Part shown: in pieces, positions 7,639 through 18,540 of the stretch
How the letters are laid out: each line of letters begins with the position of its first letter
Position numbering within the stretch: the first letter of the stretch is position 1
Source of the DNA: Terriglobia bacterium
GTDB lineage: Bacteria; Acidobacteriota; Terriglobia; Bryobacterales; Bryobacteraceae
NCBI GenBank assembly: GCA_020073365.1
Contig: JAIQFL010000142.1
Coordinates: forward strand, 1 to 54,155
Length of the DNA stretch: 54,155 nt
Reading direction: 5' to 3'
The notes under the pieces: model-generated
The model's input: the letters and a program-made list of their open reading frames with translations, nothing else
What the model was told of the DNA's origin: nothing
The model's database searches: none
Made by a program: the position numbers and the translations under genes

Positions 7639-8589
7639 CTACGTCTCCGCATCCAGCCCCAGCATCCAGGCTTCTAACTCGGAGGGCAGGGGCGATACCA
7701 CGGCAATCTCTTCGCCGGTGGAGGGCAACTGGAAGCGGATGCGATGGGCGTGCAGGAAGTACCGTCCCAGCAGCGGCCGGCCCTCCACCTTGGCAGGTGC
7801 GCCGTACAGTGTATCGCCGGCTACCGGGTGGCCCAGACTCGACAGGTGGACCCGAATCTGGTGCGTGCGACCGGTGCCGATTCTGACTTCAAGAAGCGTG
7901 AAACCAGATGCCCGTGCTGCGCGTGGGGCGAACCGGCGCAAGACCCGGTATTCGGACCAGGCGGCTCGTCCCTCCGCCAGGCGCGCCGTCATCCGCACGC
8001 GCCGCACGGGATCGCGCGCGATGGGTCGCTCGATGCGCCCGCTTTCCAGCTTCACCTTCCCGTGCACCAAGGCCAGGTAGATCTTCTCCACCTGGCGCCC
8101 GGAGAACTGCGCCGCCAGCCTCTGATGGGCGGCGTCGTTCTTGGCCACCAGCAACACTCCGCTGGTGTATCGATCGAGACGGTGCACGATTCCCGGCCGC
8201 AGGGCGCCCCCCACCCCGGAGAGCGCGCCGAAGCGGTGCAGCAGGGCGTTCACCAGGGTGCCCGAGTGTATCCCCGCGCCCGCGTGTACCACCATGCCGG
8301 CCGGCTTGTCGATGGCCACGACGTCGTCGTCTTCGTACAGCACGGTCAAGGGGATGGCTTCCGGCGTGGCGTGCAGGGGAGGCGCCTCGGCAGGCTTCAC
8401 GTCAATCGCTTCACCCGCCCGCACCAGGTGCGAAGCCCGCGAGCGTCGGGCGTTGACCAGAACGTGCCCGTCCTCGATCCAGCGCTGAATCCGCGAGCGG
8501 CTGAATTCCGGCAGGCGCTCATGCAGCATCTGGTCGAGCCGCTTGCCGGCATCAGCGCTTTCGGCGATCAGGCGTTCTGCTGCTCTCAC
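7639..8589 (-). CDS. RluA/RluD-family 23S rRNA pseudouridine synthase
   Basis: A 316-residue protein with an N-terminal S4 RNA-binding domain (about residues 15-65: RLDQMLHERLPEFSRSRIQR, then VNARRSRASHLVRAGE) followed by the catalytic domain. The hallmark HRLDRYTSGVLLVAKN contains the catalytic Asp of motif II. KPAGMVVHAG precedes it, and RTHQIRVHLSSLGHPVAGD is the conserved C-terminal motif. This layout fits RluD, which modifies helix 69 of 23S rRNA, but related RluA-family enzymes share it, so the exact target site is not certain. Length is normal. The gene faces away from the small plus-strand ORF at 8706, with which it shares a roughly 115-bp divergent leader. Confidence 0.9.
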   Translation of the reverse strand: MRAAERLIAESADAGKRLDQMLHERLPEFSRSRIQRWIEDGHVLVNARRSRASHLVRAGEAIDVKPAEAPPLHATPEAIPLTVLYEDDDVVAIDKPAGMVVHAGAGIHSGTLVNALLHRFGALSGVGGALRPGIVHRLDRYTSGVLLVAKNDAAHQRLAAQFSGRQVEKIYLALVHGKVKLESGRIERPIARDPVRRVRMTARLAEGRAAWSEYRVLRRFAPRAARASGFTLLEVRIGTGRTHQIRVHLSSLGHPVAGDTLYGAPAKVEGRPLLGRYFLHAHRIRFQLPSTGEEIAVVSPLPSELEAWMLGLDAET

Positions 8590-8648
8590 CGTGTTAGTAT
8601 CTGGTTTCCGCTGTGTTGGACCTGGGGCGTTTCGGCGTCCAGAAACAG

Positions 8649-8679
8649 GACCGGGCCTGGCTCGCGACCAGACCCGGCC
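8649..8679 (+). promoter_or_regulatory. Stem-loop in the leader of the 32-residue ORF
   Basis: A 12-bp stem with two mismatches and the 7-nt loop CTCGCGA lies 12 nt before an unusually strong Shine-Dalgarno sequence. It could modulate access to that site. Confidence 0.5.
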
Positions 8680-8691
8680 AATACTGGGCGG

Positions 8692-8702
8692 AAAGGAGGT
8701 GA
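8692..8702 (+). promoter_or_regulatory. Near-perfect Shine-Dalgarno sequence
   Basis: AAAGGAGGTGA is a full complement of the 16S rRNA 3' end. It lies 3 nt (6 nt from the GGAGG core) before the ATG at 8706. It is the strongest ribosome-binding site seen in the window and is the main evidence that the short ORF is translated. Confidence 0.85.
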
Positions 8703-8705
8703 CCC

Positions 8706-8804
8706 ATGGTTTATTTAGCCATTGGAATCACCGTTACGATCGTCATTGCGATGACGATCACGGTGACGGTCCGCGTTGAGCGGCGCCGTCGTCGTTCCAA
8801 GTAA
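8706..8804 (+). CDS. 32-residue single-span membrane microprotein
   Basis: The frame encodes MVYLAIGITVTIVIAMTITV, then TVRVERRRRRSK, then TAA. One hydrophobic, beta-branched membrane segment (about residues 3-23) is followed by a strongly basic tail with five Arg in a row, giving an N-out/C-in topology by the positive-inside rule. It is preceded by a near-perfect Shine-Dalgarno sequence, a stem-loop upstream, and a 10-bp GAAA-loop hairpin just after the stop, so the whole unit looks like a compact expressed gene. The family is not recognised. It may act as a membrane-bound regulator, a type I toxin-like peptide, or a subunit stabiliser. None can be shown. It lies between the divergent pseudouridine synthase gene and the convergent zinc-ribbon gene. 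Confidence 0.65.
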   Translation: MVYLAIGITVTIVIAMTITVTVRVERRRRRSK

Positions 8805-8812
8805 CGCATATC

Positions 8813-8836
8813 CCCGGGTCGGGAAACCGGCCCGGG
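8813..8836 (+). terminator. Strong hairpin with GAAA tetraloop
   Basis: CCCGGGTCGG-GAAA-CCGGCCCGGG forms an uninterrupted 10-bp stem (one G-U) closed by a GNRA loop. It lies 8 nt after the microprotein stop and 33 nt from the convergent zinc-ribbon stop. No U-tract follows, so it may act as an RNA-stabilising 3' hairpin or a factor-assisted terminator for one or both genes. Confidence 0.6.
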
Positions 8837-8869
8837 AACCTCCTTCAATATACACCAATCCGACGCGAA

Positions 8870-9280
8870 TCACGCATCCGTCTTGGCCGCATCGGCTGTA
8901 TCCGGCGGGCTCGTCACCGGCTGTGGTTCCGGCTCCGCGGGATTCTCCGTTTTGCCCCGCTCAGCCCGCGGGCGGCGATCGTAAAACTGTAATCGGCAAA
9001 AACAGCAGTGATAGAGTCTTCCCCCCACCACACGTTCCAGCAGGTTCAAAACCCCCGATTGCATTCTGTCGATCTTATCGCGTTCGCGCAGTCTCACCGG
9101 CCGGAAGCTTCCGCAACTCGGGCAACGGGCGCTCGCTCCCAAGTGATAGGTGTAACGGCGAGGGACAAACTCCTCCGTTTCGCACCTGGGACACTCGTAA
9201 ATCGCCATATAATTGACGCGCTCCAGGAAGGTTCGATGGACCCGCTTCAACCGGCCGTTGCACCGCTTGCACTTACGCAT
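8870..9280 (-). CDS. Zinc-ribbon protein of unknown function
   Basis: A 136-residue protein. The start was set at the ATG at 9278-9280 (MRKCKRCNGRLKRVHR). A longer frame adds 14 residues that look non-coding. It has three Cys-x2-Cys pairs that could form zinc ribbons: CKRC (about residues 4-7) with CPRC (about 30-33), CPSC (about 53-56), and CCFC (about 91-94). The C-terminal 35 residues are acidic/proline-rich and probably disordered. The tandem treble-clef or ribbon layout suggests nucleic-acid or protein binding. I do not recognise a named family. It is transcribed divergently from uvrA with an 86-bp intergenic region that must hold both promoters. Confidence 0.65.
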   Translation of the reverse strand: MRKCKRCNGRLKRVHRTFLERVNYMAIYECPRCETEEFVPRRYTYHLGASARCPSCGSFRPVRLRERDKIDRMQSGVLNLLERVVGGRLYHCCFCRLQFYDRRPRAERGKTENPAEPEPQPVTSPPDTADAAKTDA

Positions 9281-9366
9281 TGCCGCACTGTTACTTATAT
9301 CGCAATTGCGCAAACTGCACAACCGCGTGACAATAAAAGATACACCTTCTCCCTTTATAGATCACT

Positions 9367-12170
<2,804 letters not shown>

Positions 12171-12174
<4 letters not shown>

Positions 12175-13130
12175 GCAAGTACTCCAAACACCCCATCGAT
12201 TTCACGCACCTGCATACCATCTCTCTCCAGGATCGCGGCGGCAAAGTGAACACTACGGATTTTGCCGGCGTCTATCGGAAGGGCTCCGGCGTCGCGGGCT
12301 GGCTCGATTCCCTGCCCCACCTGCTGGCTGGGGATTCCTTTCGTGCGGTGGTCGATCGGGTGGCCGAGGCGCGCGTCCGCAAGCGTGCCATCATCTGGGG
12401 TCTGGGCGGCCACGTCATCAAGTGCGGCCTGGCGCCGGTGTTGCTCGATCTCATGCGCCGCGGCTACGCCACCACCTTCGCGTTGAATGGCTCCGCTGCC
12501 ATCCATGATTTCGAGATCGCCCTCGCCGGTCACACCAGTGAGGATGTGGAGGCTGCCCTCCCCGATGGCCGGTTCGGCTCGGCCGAAGAGACCGGCCGCG
12601 AAATGAACCATGCCATTGGCGAGGGAGATCGGGAAGGCCTGGGCATGGGTGAGGCTCTGGGACGCTCGCTCGAAACGCTCGCCACCGAGGAGCATGGCTG
12701 GGCCAGCCTGCTGCTCCAGGCTTACCGCAACGCCACACCGGTCACCGTTCACGTAGCCATCGGCACCGACACGCCGCACACCCACCCGGCCGCCGCCGGC
12801 GCGGCCATCGGAAGCGCCTCGCACCGCGATTTCCGCCTGCTGTGCACCTGTGTCGCCGACCTCAACAAAGGCGGCGTTTACCTCAACGTGGGATCCGCCG
12901 TGGTGCTGCCGGAGGTCTTCCTGAAAGCCGTTTCCGCGGTTCGCAATCTAGGCCACCCACTCGCCAACTTCACCACCGCGAACTTCGACTTCCTGCAGCA
13001 TTACCGCCCGCGGGTCAATGTGGTGGAGCGCCCGCACACGCGCGCCGGGGGCGCCGGTTACGCCATCACCGGCCACCACGAGCTGATGATTCCACTCCTC
13101 GCGGCTGCGCTCATCGAGAAGGATTCATGA
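12171..13130 (+). CDS. Deoxyhypusine-synthase-like protein
   Basis: A 319-residue protein with a Rossmann-type layout and motifs resembling the deoxyhypusine synthase superfamily: IIWGLGGHVIKCGLAPVLLD, then NGSAAIHDFEIALAGHTSED and a DGRFGSAEETG segment. True deoxyhypusine synthase transfers a butylamine group to eIF5A in archaea and eukaryotes. Bacteria lack that substrate, and bacterial homologues are thought to act on polyamines. The expected catalytic-lysine motif near the C-terminus of the eukaryotic enzyme is not evident here, so a different reaction is likely. It overlaps uvrA by 4 bp upstream and the CPBP gene by 4 bp downstream, so all three are probably one transcript. Assignment is to superfamily level only. 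Confidence 0.6.
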
Positions 13131-14122
13131 GCGGCGAACCGCCACTGAATGGTGAGCCAGGTGTCTCCGAGGGCACCCCGGAGCGGTTACAGGACACCGT
13201 GGGGCGGACCCCCTGGTCCGCGCGGGTCCCCCCGGACCCGCTGCCCGTCGAGAGCGCCTGCCCTGCGCCTTCAGCGCCACCGCCAACGGAGATCCCACCA
13301 GAACCCCCACGGCACGCGCTGCCTGCAACGGATTTCCCAACGGCGCCTCCACCGCCACCGCCAACCGAGATCCCCCTAGAACCCCCACCGTCCTCTCCCG
13401 CGACCGAACTCCAGCCCGCGCCCCCACCTGAGCGCGATCCCTTTTGGGGCTACTCCGATCTGGTCCTGTTCATCGGGCTGGCGATTCCCTGTATGTTGGC
13501 CGGAGGAGTACTCGCGCTGCTGATGGTAAGGGCTGTGGTCGCGGTCTTCCACATGCAAGCGAGAATTCCGGCGATGGAGCCGTTAGCCGAGCAGTTGGGC
13601 GGAGACGTCCTTCTGTTCGCCGCGCTCGCGATGATCCTGCGGCTGCAATACGATCGCCCCTTCTGGCGCTCGCTGGCGTGGTTGCCGGCCCGCATCCCCT
13701 TCCTCTGGGCGGTAATCTGCGGGCTGGTCTGCGCCTTGAGCGTGGCCCTATTGGGTACTCTGCTCCACACTCCCACCACCACCAACCCCATGACGGAGTT
13801 GATGCAGGACCACACCTCCGCAATCCTGATGGCGATCTTCGGAGTCACCATCGCGCCCCTCACCGAAGAGTTGGTGTTCCGCGGTTTTCTGCAGCCGCTC
13901 CTGGTGCGCAGTCTGGGAGCCGTCCCCGGCATCCTCATGGCCGCCATCCCGTTCGGCCTGCTGCATTACAAAGAGTACGGGAATTCCTGGCGCCATGCTG
14001 TCCTGATCGCGCTGGCAGGTACCGCCTTCGGATGGATGCGCCACCGCACTGGTTCCACCCAGGCGTCCACCATCATGCACGCCTCCTACAATGCGCTCAT
14101 CTTCCTCGTCGTGTTCAAGTGA
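13127..14122 (+). CDS. CPBP-family intramembrane metalloprotease with proline-rich N-terminal linker
   Basis: A 331-residue protein. The first 105 residues are low-complexity and very proline-rich (repeats of PTEIP and EPPP type). They are followed by a multi-span membrane domain with the CPBP/Abi protease motifs EELVFRG (residues 247-253), FGLLHY, and HASYN near the C-terminus. These Glu and His residues form the proposed metal site of Rce1-like intramembrane proteases. The start at 13127 overlaps the upstream stop (ATGA). A longer frame begins inside the previous gene and was rejected. Part of the linker (TVGRTPWSARVPPDPL) is encoded by two adjacent perfect palindromes, suggesting a mobile repeat was absorbed into the gene. 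The substrate is unknown. Confidence 0.8.
   Translation: MSGEPPLNGEPGVSEGTPERLQDTVGRTPWSARVPPDPLPVESACPAPSAPPPTEIPPEPPRHALPATDFPTAPPPPPPTEIPLEPPPSSPATELQPAPPPERDPFWGYSDLVLFIGLAIPCMLAGGVLALLMVRAVVAVFHMQARIPAMEPLAEQLGGDVLLFAALAMILRLQYDRPFWRSLAWLPARIPFLWAVICGLVCALSVALLGTLLHTPTTTNPMTELMQDHTSAILMAIFGVTIAPLTEELVFRGFLQPLLVRSLGAVPGILMAAIPFGLLHYKEYGNSWRHAVLIALAGTAFGWMRHRTGSTQASTIMHASYNALIFLVVFK
13204..13241. repeat. Two adjacent palindromes inside coding sequence
   Basis: GCGGACC-CCCT-GGTCCGC (13204-13221) is immediately followed by GCGGGTCC-CCCC-GGACCCGC (13222-13241). Both stems are perfect. They resemble a REP/BIME-type repeat unit and fall in the disordered linker of the CPBP gene, in frame. Confidence 0.7.
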
Positions 14123-14233
14123 CGCGGGTGTTCCTGGCACCGGGCATAGTGCCGCCCGCATCGCCTCGATTCGCGGACTAGAATGAAAGATCCGACGGCG
14201 TAAACGAAGAAGCCATCCGACGAATTTAGCCCC

Positions 14234-15529
14234 ATGCAAAAGAAGATCCTCCCTGCCTCCGCGATCTCCGGCGCCCTTACCCTGCCCGGCGATAAATCCA
14301 TCTCCCACCGCTACGCCATGATCGCTTCCATCGCCGAGGGAGCCACCCGCATCCACAACTACGCCACGGGCGCGGACTGCCATTCCACGCTCGCCTGCGT
14401 GCGCGCGCTCGGAATTGACGTGGAGGGCGCGGGGACCGAGTTTGTGATTCACGGGAAGGGGCTCGACGGACTGCGCGGACCAGCCGTCGACCTGGACGCC
14501 GGCAATTCCGGATCCACCATCCGCATGCTCTCCGGCATCCTCGCGGGGCAGCCGTTTCGTAGCCGCATTGGAGGCGACGAATCGCTCTCTCGCCGGCCCA
14601 TGCAGCGCGTCATGACGCCGCTGGGCCAAATGGGAGCGGAGATCCGGGCGCGCGAGGGCCAATTCCCCCCGCTCGAGATCCAGGGCGCCCCACTGCACTC
14701 CATCCACTACGATCTGCCGGTTCCCAGCGCGCAGGTGAAGACCTGCGTGCTGTTCGCCGGGCTGTTCGCGGAGGGTGAAACGTCGGTCACCGAGCTGGTG
14801 CGGTCGCGCGACCACACCGAAATTGCGTTGCGGGAGTTCGGCGCCGACCTCAGTAGCACGGGCATTCCCGCCTGTGTTTCAGGCCGCAGAATCACTGTCG
14901 CGGGCCGGCCCCATCTCTCCGGCCGGGAAGTGGTCGTGCCGTCGGACCTCTCCTCGGCGGCATTCTTCCTCGTGGCCGCGCTCCTGGTACCGGGGTCGCG
15001 GCTTTCGATCGGCGGCGTGGGGCTGAATCCCACCCGTTCGGCGCTGCTCGATTTCCTGGCCGGCATGGGGGCCAAGATCCACATCCCCAATCTCGAAAGC
15101 ATCAACGGAGAACTGGTGGGGGAGATCCTGGTGGAGCATTCGGCCCTACAGGGCGGGACCATCGATGGCGGCCTGACCGCCGCCCTGATCGATGAGATTC
15201 CGGTGCTGGCGGTGCTGGGCGCGGCGACCCGGGACGGCATCACGGTGAGGGATGCCGGTGAATTGCGCATCAAGGAGACCGACCGCATCCGCGCCATCGT
15301 CGACAACCTGCGCCGCATGGGAGTGGAGGCCGGGGAACTGCCGGACGGCCTGGTGGTCCCGGGCCGCCAGAAGTTTCGCGCCGCGGAATTCGATTCCTTT
15401 GGCGACCACCGCATCGCCATGGCCTTCGCGGTGGCGGCGCTACGCGGCGACGGTGAATCGGTCATGAACAGCGCGGAGGCCGCTTCGGTGTCATTCCCGG
15501 AGTTCTGGGAGACTCTGGAACGGATCTAG
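14234..15529 (+). CDS. aroA: 3-phosphoshikimate 1-carboxyvinyltransferase (EPSP synthase)
   Basis: A 431-residue enzyme of the shikimate pathway that joins shikimate-3-phosphate and PEP. Landmarks are LPGDKSISHRYAMIA (residues about 16-30, substrate-binding Lys/Ser/Arg), DAGNSGSTIRMLSG (about 90-103), SRRPMQRVMTPLGQMGA, the VPSDLSSAAFF stretch, IKETDRIRAIVDNLRRMG and FGDHRIAMAFAVAAL. All expected family motifs are intact and the length is normal. It follows the CPBP gene after 111 bp and ends in a shared convergent terminator region with holB. Whether it is of the class I or II glyphosate-response type was not decided. Confidence 0.97.
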   Translation: MQKKILPASAISGALTLPGDKSISHRYAMIASIAEGATRIHNYATGADCHSTLACVRALGIDVEGAGTEFVIHGKGLDGLRGPAVDLDAGNSGSTIRMLSGILAGQPFRSRIGGDESLSRRPMQRVMTPLGQMGAEIRAREGQFPPLEIQGAPLHSIHYDLPVPSAQVKTCVLFAGLFAEGETSVTELVRSRDHTEIALREFGADLSSTGIPACVSGRRITVAGRPHLSGREVVVPSDLSSAAFFLVAALLVPGSRLSIGGVGLNPTRSALLDFLAGMGAKIHIPNLESINGELVGEILVEHSALQGGTIDGGLTAALIDEIPVLAVLGAATRDGITVRDAGELRIKETDRIRAIVDNLRRMGVEAGELPDGLVVPGRQKFRAAEFDSFGDHRIAMAFAVAALRGDGESVMNSAEAASVSFPEFWETLERI

Positions 15530-15626
15530 TGGGACAGACCATCGCCGTTTGTGGTCTGTCTCTTGTTGGTCTTCCCTTCCCAGTCCCCCAAAAAGACAGA
15601 CGACAAAAAGCGATCGTCTGTCCCAC
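15529..15626. terminator. Convergent aroA/holB intergenic hairpin repeat
   Basis: An outer perfect 11-bp inverted repeat, GTGGGACAGAC (15529-15539) and GTCTGTCCCAC (15616-15626), encloses two smaller hairpins. One of these is GACAGACGA/TCGTCTGTC around a CAAAAAGCGA loop. It fills nearly all the space between the two convergent stops and probably ends both transcripts. The outer motif resembles the hairpin at 18513-18540. Confidence 0.65.
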
Positions 15627-16652
15627 CTACTCACTCCGCAGCTCCATGATCAGCGAATCCAGCGCGATGGTCTTCTGAATGTTGCGACGGATGAGCTGCG
15701 CAATCTCATCCACCTTCGCCACCGCCTTGCGAATCCAGAGAAACTCCAGCTTCGCAGCCAACACCTCCAGGTCGCGGTGGATATCCAGGTTGCGGATTTC
15801 GCCAAAGCCTTCGTGCAGCAGGAGGAGGTCGCGCAGGAGCTCGTACAGCACCTTCAGATAGAGGTCCAGCTTTTCGCTTTTGCTACGGCCGATGGCCTCT
15901 GAAACCGGGACCCACGACCCAAAGGGCGCCACACCCGCAGCCACCTTCAGCAGGGCCAACATGGCGGCACGGCGCTTGTCATAGGCCTCCAGGTCGATCG
16001 AAACGGCTAGGCCGGGGCTGCCGGCAGCCAGCGCAATGCGGCGCTCCGGCTGGTCGAGTCCGCGGGCACGCACGAACTGCTGCATTTCCTCGGGCGAAAG
16101 CCGCGCGAAGTGGAAGGGCACGGCGCGGGAGCGGATGGTGGGCAGCAGGTCGTAGGCGTTCTCGGCCGTCAGGATGAGGATGAGGTGGCCGGGCGGTTCC
16201 TCGAGCGTCTTCAGGAGCGAATTAGCGGCCTGTTCATTGGCGCGGTCCACGTGGTCGATCACGAAAATGCGCCGGTTGCCCTTGTGCGGCATGTACTGGG
16301 CCTGGTCCTTGAGCAGGCGCGCCTGCTGGATGGTGATCTGGCGCAGCGGGCCATCGGGCGCGAAGGTGACGAAATCGGGGTGAGTGGCGAACTGCAGCGG
16401 GTCGTCGTTGCGCTTCTCGGAGGGCCACTTTTCGCGGCCGGCGACGGTTTCCAGGTTGTGCGGCAGGCTGAGATCGTCCCGTTCGATCTGCTCCGGGTGG
16501 CCCAGCAGACGGGCGCCCAGGCGGCGGGCCAGCGTGGCTTTCCCCAGGCCCTCGGGACCGGAGAACAGCAAGGTCTGCGCCAGTCGCCCCTGCGCGATCA
16601 TCTCCTCCAGCGCCTGGGCGGCGCCGGCATTGCCCCAGAAATTCTCAAACAT
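15627..16652 (-). CDS. holB: DNA polymerase III delta' subunit
   Basis: A 341-residue AAA+ clamp-loader subunit. The P-loop-like SGPEGLGKATLARRLGARLL is at residues about 32-51, and sensor/box motifs include FVIDHVDRANEQAANSLL, then KTLEEPPGHLILIL (about 137-157). SRAVPFHFARLSPEEM is the typical sensor-1 to lid segment. It helps load the beta clamp during replication. The family is often called HolB or delta'. Tau/gamma (DnaX) is not in the window. The start overlaps the end of tmk by 8 bp, matching the widespread tmk-holB gene order, so the two are co-transcribed on the minus strand. Confidence 0.9.
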   Translation of the reverse strand: MFENFWGNAGAAQALEEMIAQGRLAQTLLFSGPEGLGKATLARRLGARLLGHPEQIERDDLSLPHNLETVAGREKWPSEKRNDDPLQFATHPDFVTFAPDGPLRQITIQQARLLKDQAQYMPHKGNRRIFVIDHVDRANEQAANSLLKTLEEPPGHLILILTAENAYDLLPTIRSRAVPFHFARLSPEEMQQFVRARGLDQPERRIALAAGSPGLAVSIDLEAYDKRRAAMLALLKVAAGVAPFGSWVPVSEAIGRSKSEKLDLYLKVLYELLRDLLLLHEGFGEIRNLDIHRDLEVLAAKLEFLWIRKAVAKVDEIAQLIRRNIQKTIALDSLIMELRSE

Positions 16653-17295
16653 AGCGGCTCACGATGCTCCACACTTCCTGTTCGATGGCGTCAATATCGG
16701 TCCGGCCATTCACCAGCTTGACGCGCTCGGACTCCGCCGCGGCCAGCGCGTGGTAGGCGTCGTAGACTTTGCGGTGGAATTCGATGGATTGGTCGTCCAT
16801 GCGGGTTTCGCAGTGCGGTTCGGCGACGTTGCGGGCCCGCGCGCGGGCCAGGCTGGCCTCGGCATCCACGTCCACCAGGAGGGTGAGATCGGGCTTCAGA
16901 CCCCGGCAGGCGATGCGGTCCAGGGCTTCTACCGCTTGCGCGCCGAGCTCCCGCCCGCAGCCCTGGTAGACCAGGGACGAATCCGTGAAGCGGTCGCTGA
17001 GCACGATCTCTCCGCGGCCGAGCGCGGGCAGGATCCACTCATCGACATTCTGCGCGCGGGAGGCGAAATAGAGTAGGATTTCAGTGGCCGGGCTGAGCTC
17101 CTGGTTGGCGGAATCGAGCAGGATCCGGCGGATTTTCATGGCGACGGGAGGGCCGCCGGGCTCGGCGGTTTCAAGCACCGTGCGCCCCTGGCTGCGCAGG
17201 CGGGCGGCCAGGCGGTGCATCTGGGTGGTCTTGCCGGAGCCATCCATGCCCTCGAAGGTGATGAACAAACCGCGTGGTTTCACGTGAAACAACAT
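16645..17295 (-). CDS. tmk: Thymidylate kinase
   Basis: A 216-residue kinase converting dTMP to dTDP. It has the P-loop FEGMDGSGKTTQ (residues about 13-24), the DRX motif in LSDRFTDSSLVYQGCGREL and the PDLTLLVDVDAEASLARAR segment. The lid region is short, with few arginines, as in some bacterial enzymes. Length fits the family. The start MLFHVKPRG is near the divergent radical SAM gene. A 143-bp intergenic region separates them and should hold both promoters. It overlaps holB by 8 bp. Confidence 0.95.
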   Translation of the reverse strand: MLFHVKPRGLFITFEGMDGSGKTTQMHRLAARLRSQGRTVLETAEPGGPPVAMKIRRILLDSANQELSPATEILLYFASRAQNVDEWILPALGRGEIVLSDRFTDSSLVYQGCGRELGAQAVEALDRIACRGLKPDLTLLVDVDAEASLARARARNVAEPHCETRMDDQSIEFHRKVYDAYHALAAAESERVKLVNGRTDIDAIEQEVWSIVSRYV

Positions 17296-17438
17296 TGTAG
17301 CGGGTGGGGCAGGGGCAATTGTATTTGGGGCATTTCACCCAATTGAGGAGATTCAGAGCGATAAGTGTTGTATTTCGCCTCAGTTTTCAGTGGCACATGA
17401 AATGCAACTGAATTGCTTATAGCGTGGAGGAGAAACCG

Positions 17439-18506
17439 ATGAACTTCGATCAAGCACCGATGCTGGTCATCTGGGAAGTGACGCAAGCCTGCGATCTGGC
17501 GTGCGTGCATTGCCGGGCCTCGGCCCAATCGGAACGGAACCCCAAAGAACTGACCACGGAGCAGGGTTATCGACTGCTCGACGAAATCCGCTCCTTTGGC
17601 GAGCCGCTGATGGTGTTTACGGGCGGCGATCCGCTCAAGCGGCCGGACCTGTACGACCTGATCCGCTATTCCGTGAAAATCGGGCTCCGCACCAACGTGA
17701 CGCCCAGCGCCACACCGCTGCTGACCGCGGAAGCCATCGATGGGTTCAAGGCGGCGGGCGTAACGCGCATGGCCATCAGCCTGGACGGGCCGGATGCCGC
17801 CAGCCACGACGATTTCCGCGGCGTCCCGGGCACGTTTGACCGCGCCATGTTCGCCCTGCGGCACGCGCGGGACATCGGCCTCGATACGCAGTTGCAGACC
17901 ACCGTCACGCAGCGCAACCGGGCGCGCCTGCCGGAGATGGCGGAGATCGCCAAAGACGTTCGCACCAGGATGTGGAGCCTGTTCTTCCTGATCGTGACCG
18001 GCCGTGCGGGCGAGAGTGACGACCTCACGGCCCCCGAATACGAGCAGGTCTTCGAGTTCATGTACGATCTCTCGAAGACCGCTCCCTTCGGAGTGAAGAC
18101 CACCGAGGCCATGCACTATCGCCGCTACGTGGCGCAGCGCATTAAGGCCGAGCACGGCGTCACCGAGAACGAAAACGCCAAGGGCGTGGCGTGGCGCACG
18201 GCGGGGGTGAGCGACGGCAAGGGCTTCGTGTTCGTCTCGCACCAGGGCGAGATCTTCCCCAGCGGATTCCTGCCGGTGAGCGGCGGCAACGTGCTCGACC
18301 AATCGCTCACGGATGTGTACCGGAATTCCGACCTGTTCCGCACGCTGCGCGATACCACTCAGCGGGAAGGCAAGTGCGGGATCTGCGAATACCAAAAGAT
18401 CTGCGGCGGGTCGCGGTCGCGAGCGTTCGCTCTGACCGGGGACTACCTGGCCGAAGACCCGCGCTGCGTGTATCAACCTCATTTGGCAGAAGCTGTGGTG
18501 GGCTAG
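17439..18506 (+). CDS. Radical SAM/SPASM protein, TIGR04053-like
   Basis: A 355-residue protein. The start was set at the ATG at 17439, which has a GGAGG ribosome-binding site at 17426-17430. A GTG 15 nt upstream would place that site inside the gene. The 4Fe-4S/SAM motif CDLACVHC has cysteines at 18, 22 and 25 (CX3CX2C). Next comes the GGDPLKRPDL glycine-rich motif. The C-terminal SPASM-type cysteines include CGICEYQKICGG and a final Cys in EDPRC. The opening MLVIWEVTQACDLACVHCRA is typical of the NirJ/AhbD/PqqE-like set, here closest in feel to TIGR04053. Members modify peptides or heme precursors. No precursor peptide or heme gene is adjacent, so the substrate is open. Confidence 0.8.
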   Translation: MNFDQAPMLVIWEVTQACDLACVHCRASAQSERNPKELTTEQGYRLLDEIRSFGEPLMVFTGGDPLKRPDLYDLIRYSVKIGLRTNVTPSATPLLTAEAIDGFKAAGVTRMAISLDGPDAASHDDFRGVPGTFDRAMFALRHARDIGLDTQLQTTVTQRNRARLPEMAEIAKDVRTRMWSLFFLIVTGRAGESDDLTAPEYEQVFEFMYDLSKTAPFGVKTTEAMHYRRYVAQRIKAEHGVTENENAKGVAWRTAGVSDGKGFVFVSHQGEIFPSGFLPVSGGNVLDQSLTDVYRNSDLFRTLRDTTQREGKCGICEYQKICGGSRSRAFALTGDYLAEDPRCVYQPHLAEAVVG

Positions 18507-18512
18507 AGGGGC

Positions 18513-18540
18513 GTGGGACAGGCCAGGGGTCCTGTCCCAC
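18513..18540. terminator. Hairpin after the radical SAM gene
   Basis: GTGGGACAGG (18513-18522) and CCTGTCCCAC (18531-18540) form a perfect 10-bp stem with an 8-nt loop, 6 nt after the stop codon. There is no T-run. It shares the GTGGGACAG outer motif with the aroA/holB repeat. Confidence 0.65.

Noticed and set aside
17280..18482. 400-codon minus-strand frame opposite the radical SAM gene
   Set aside because: The plus-strand protein has cysteine motifs and a ribosome-binding site; the reverse frame has none.
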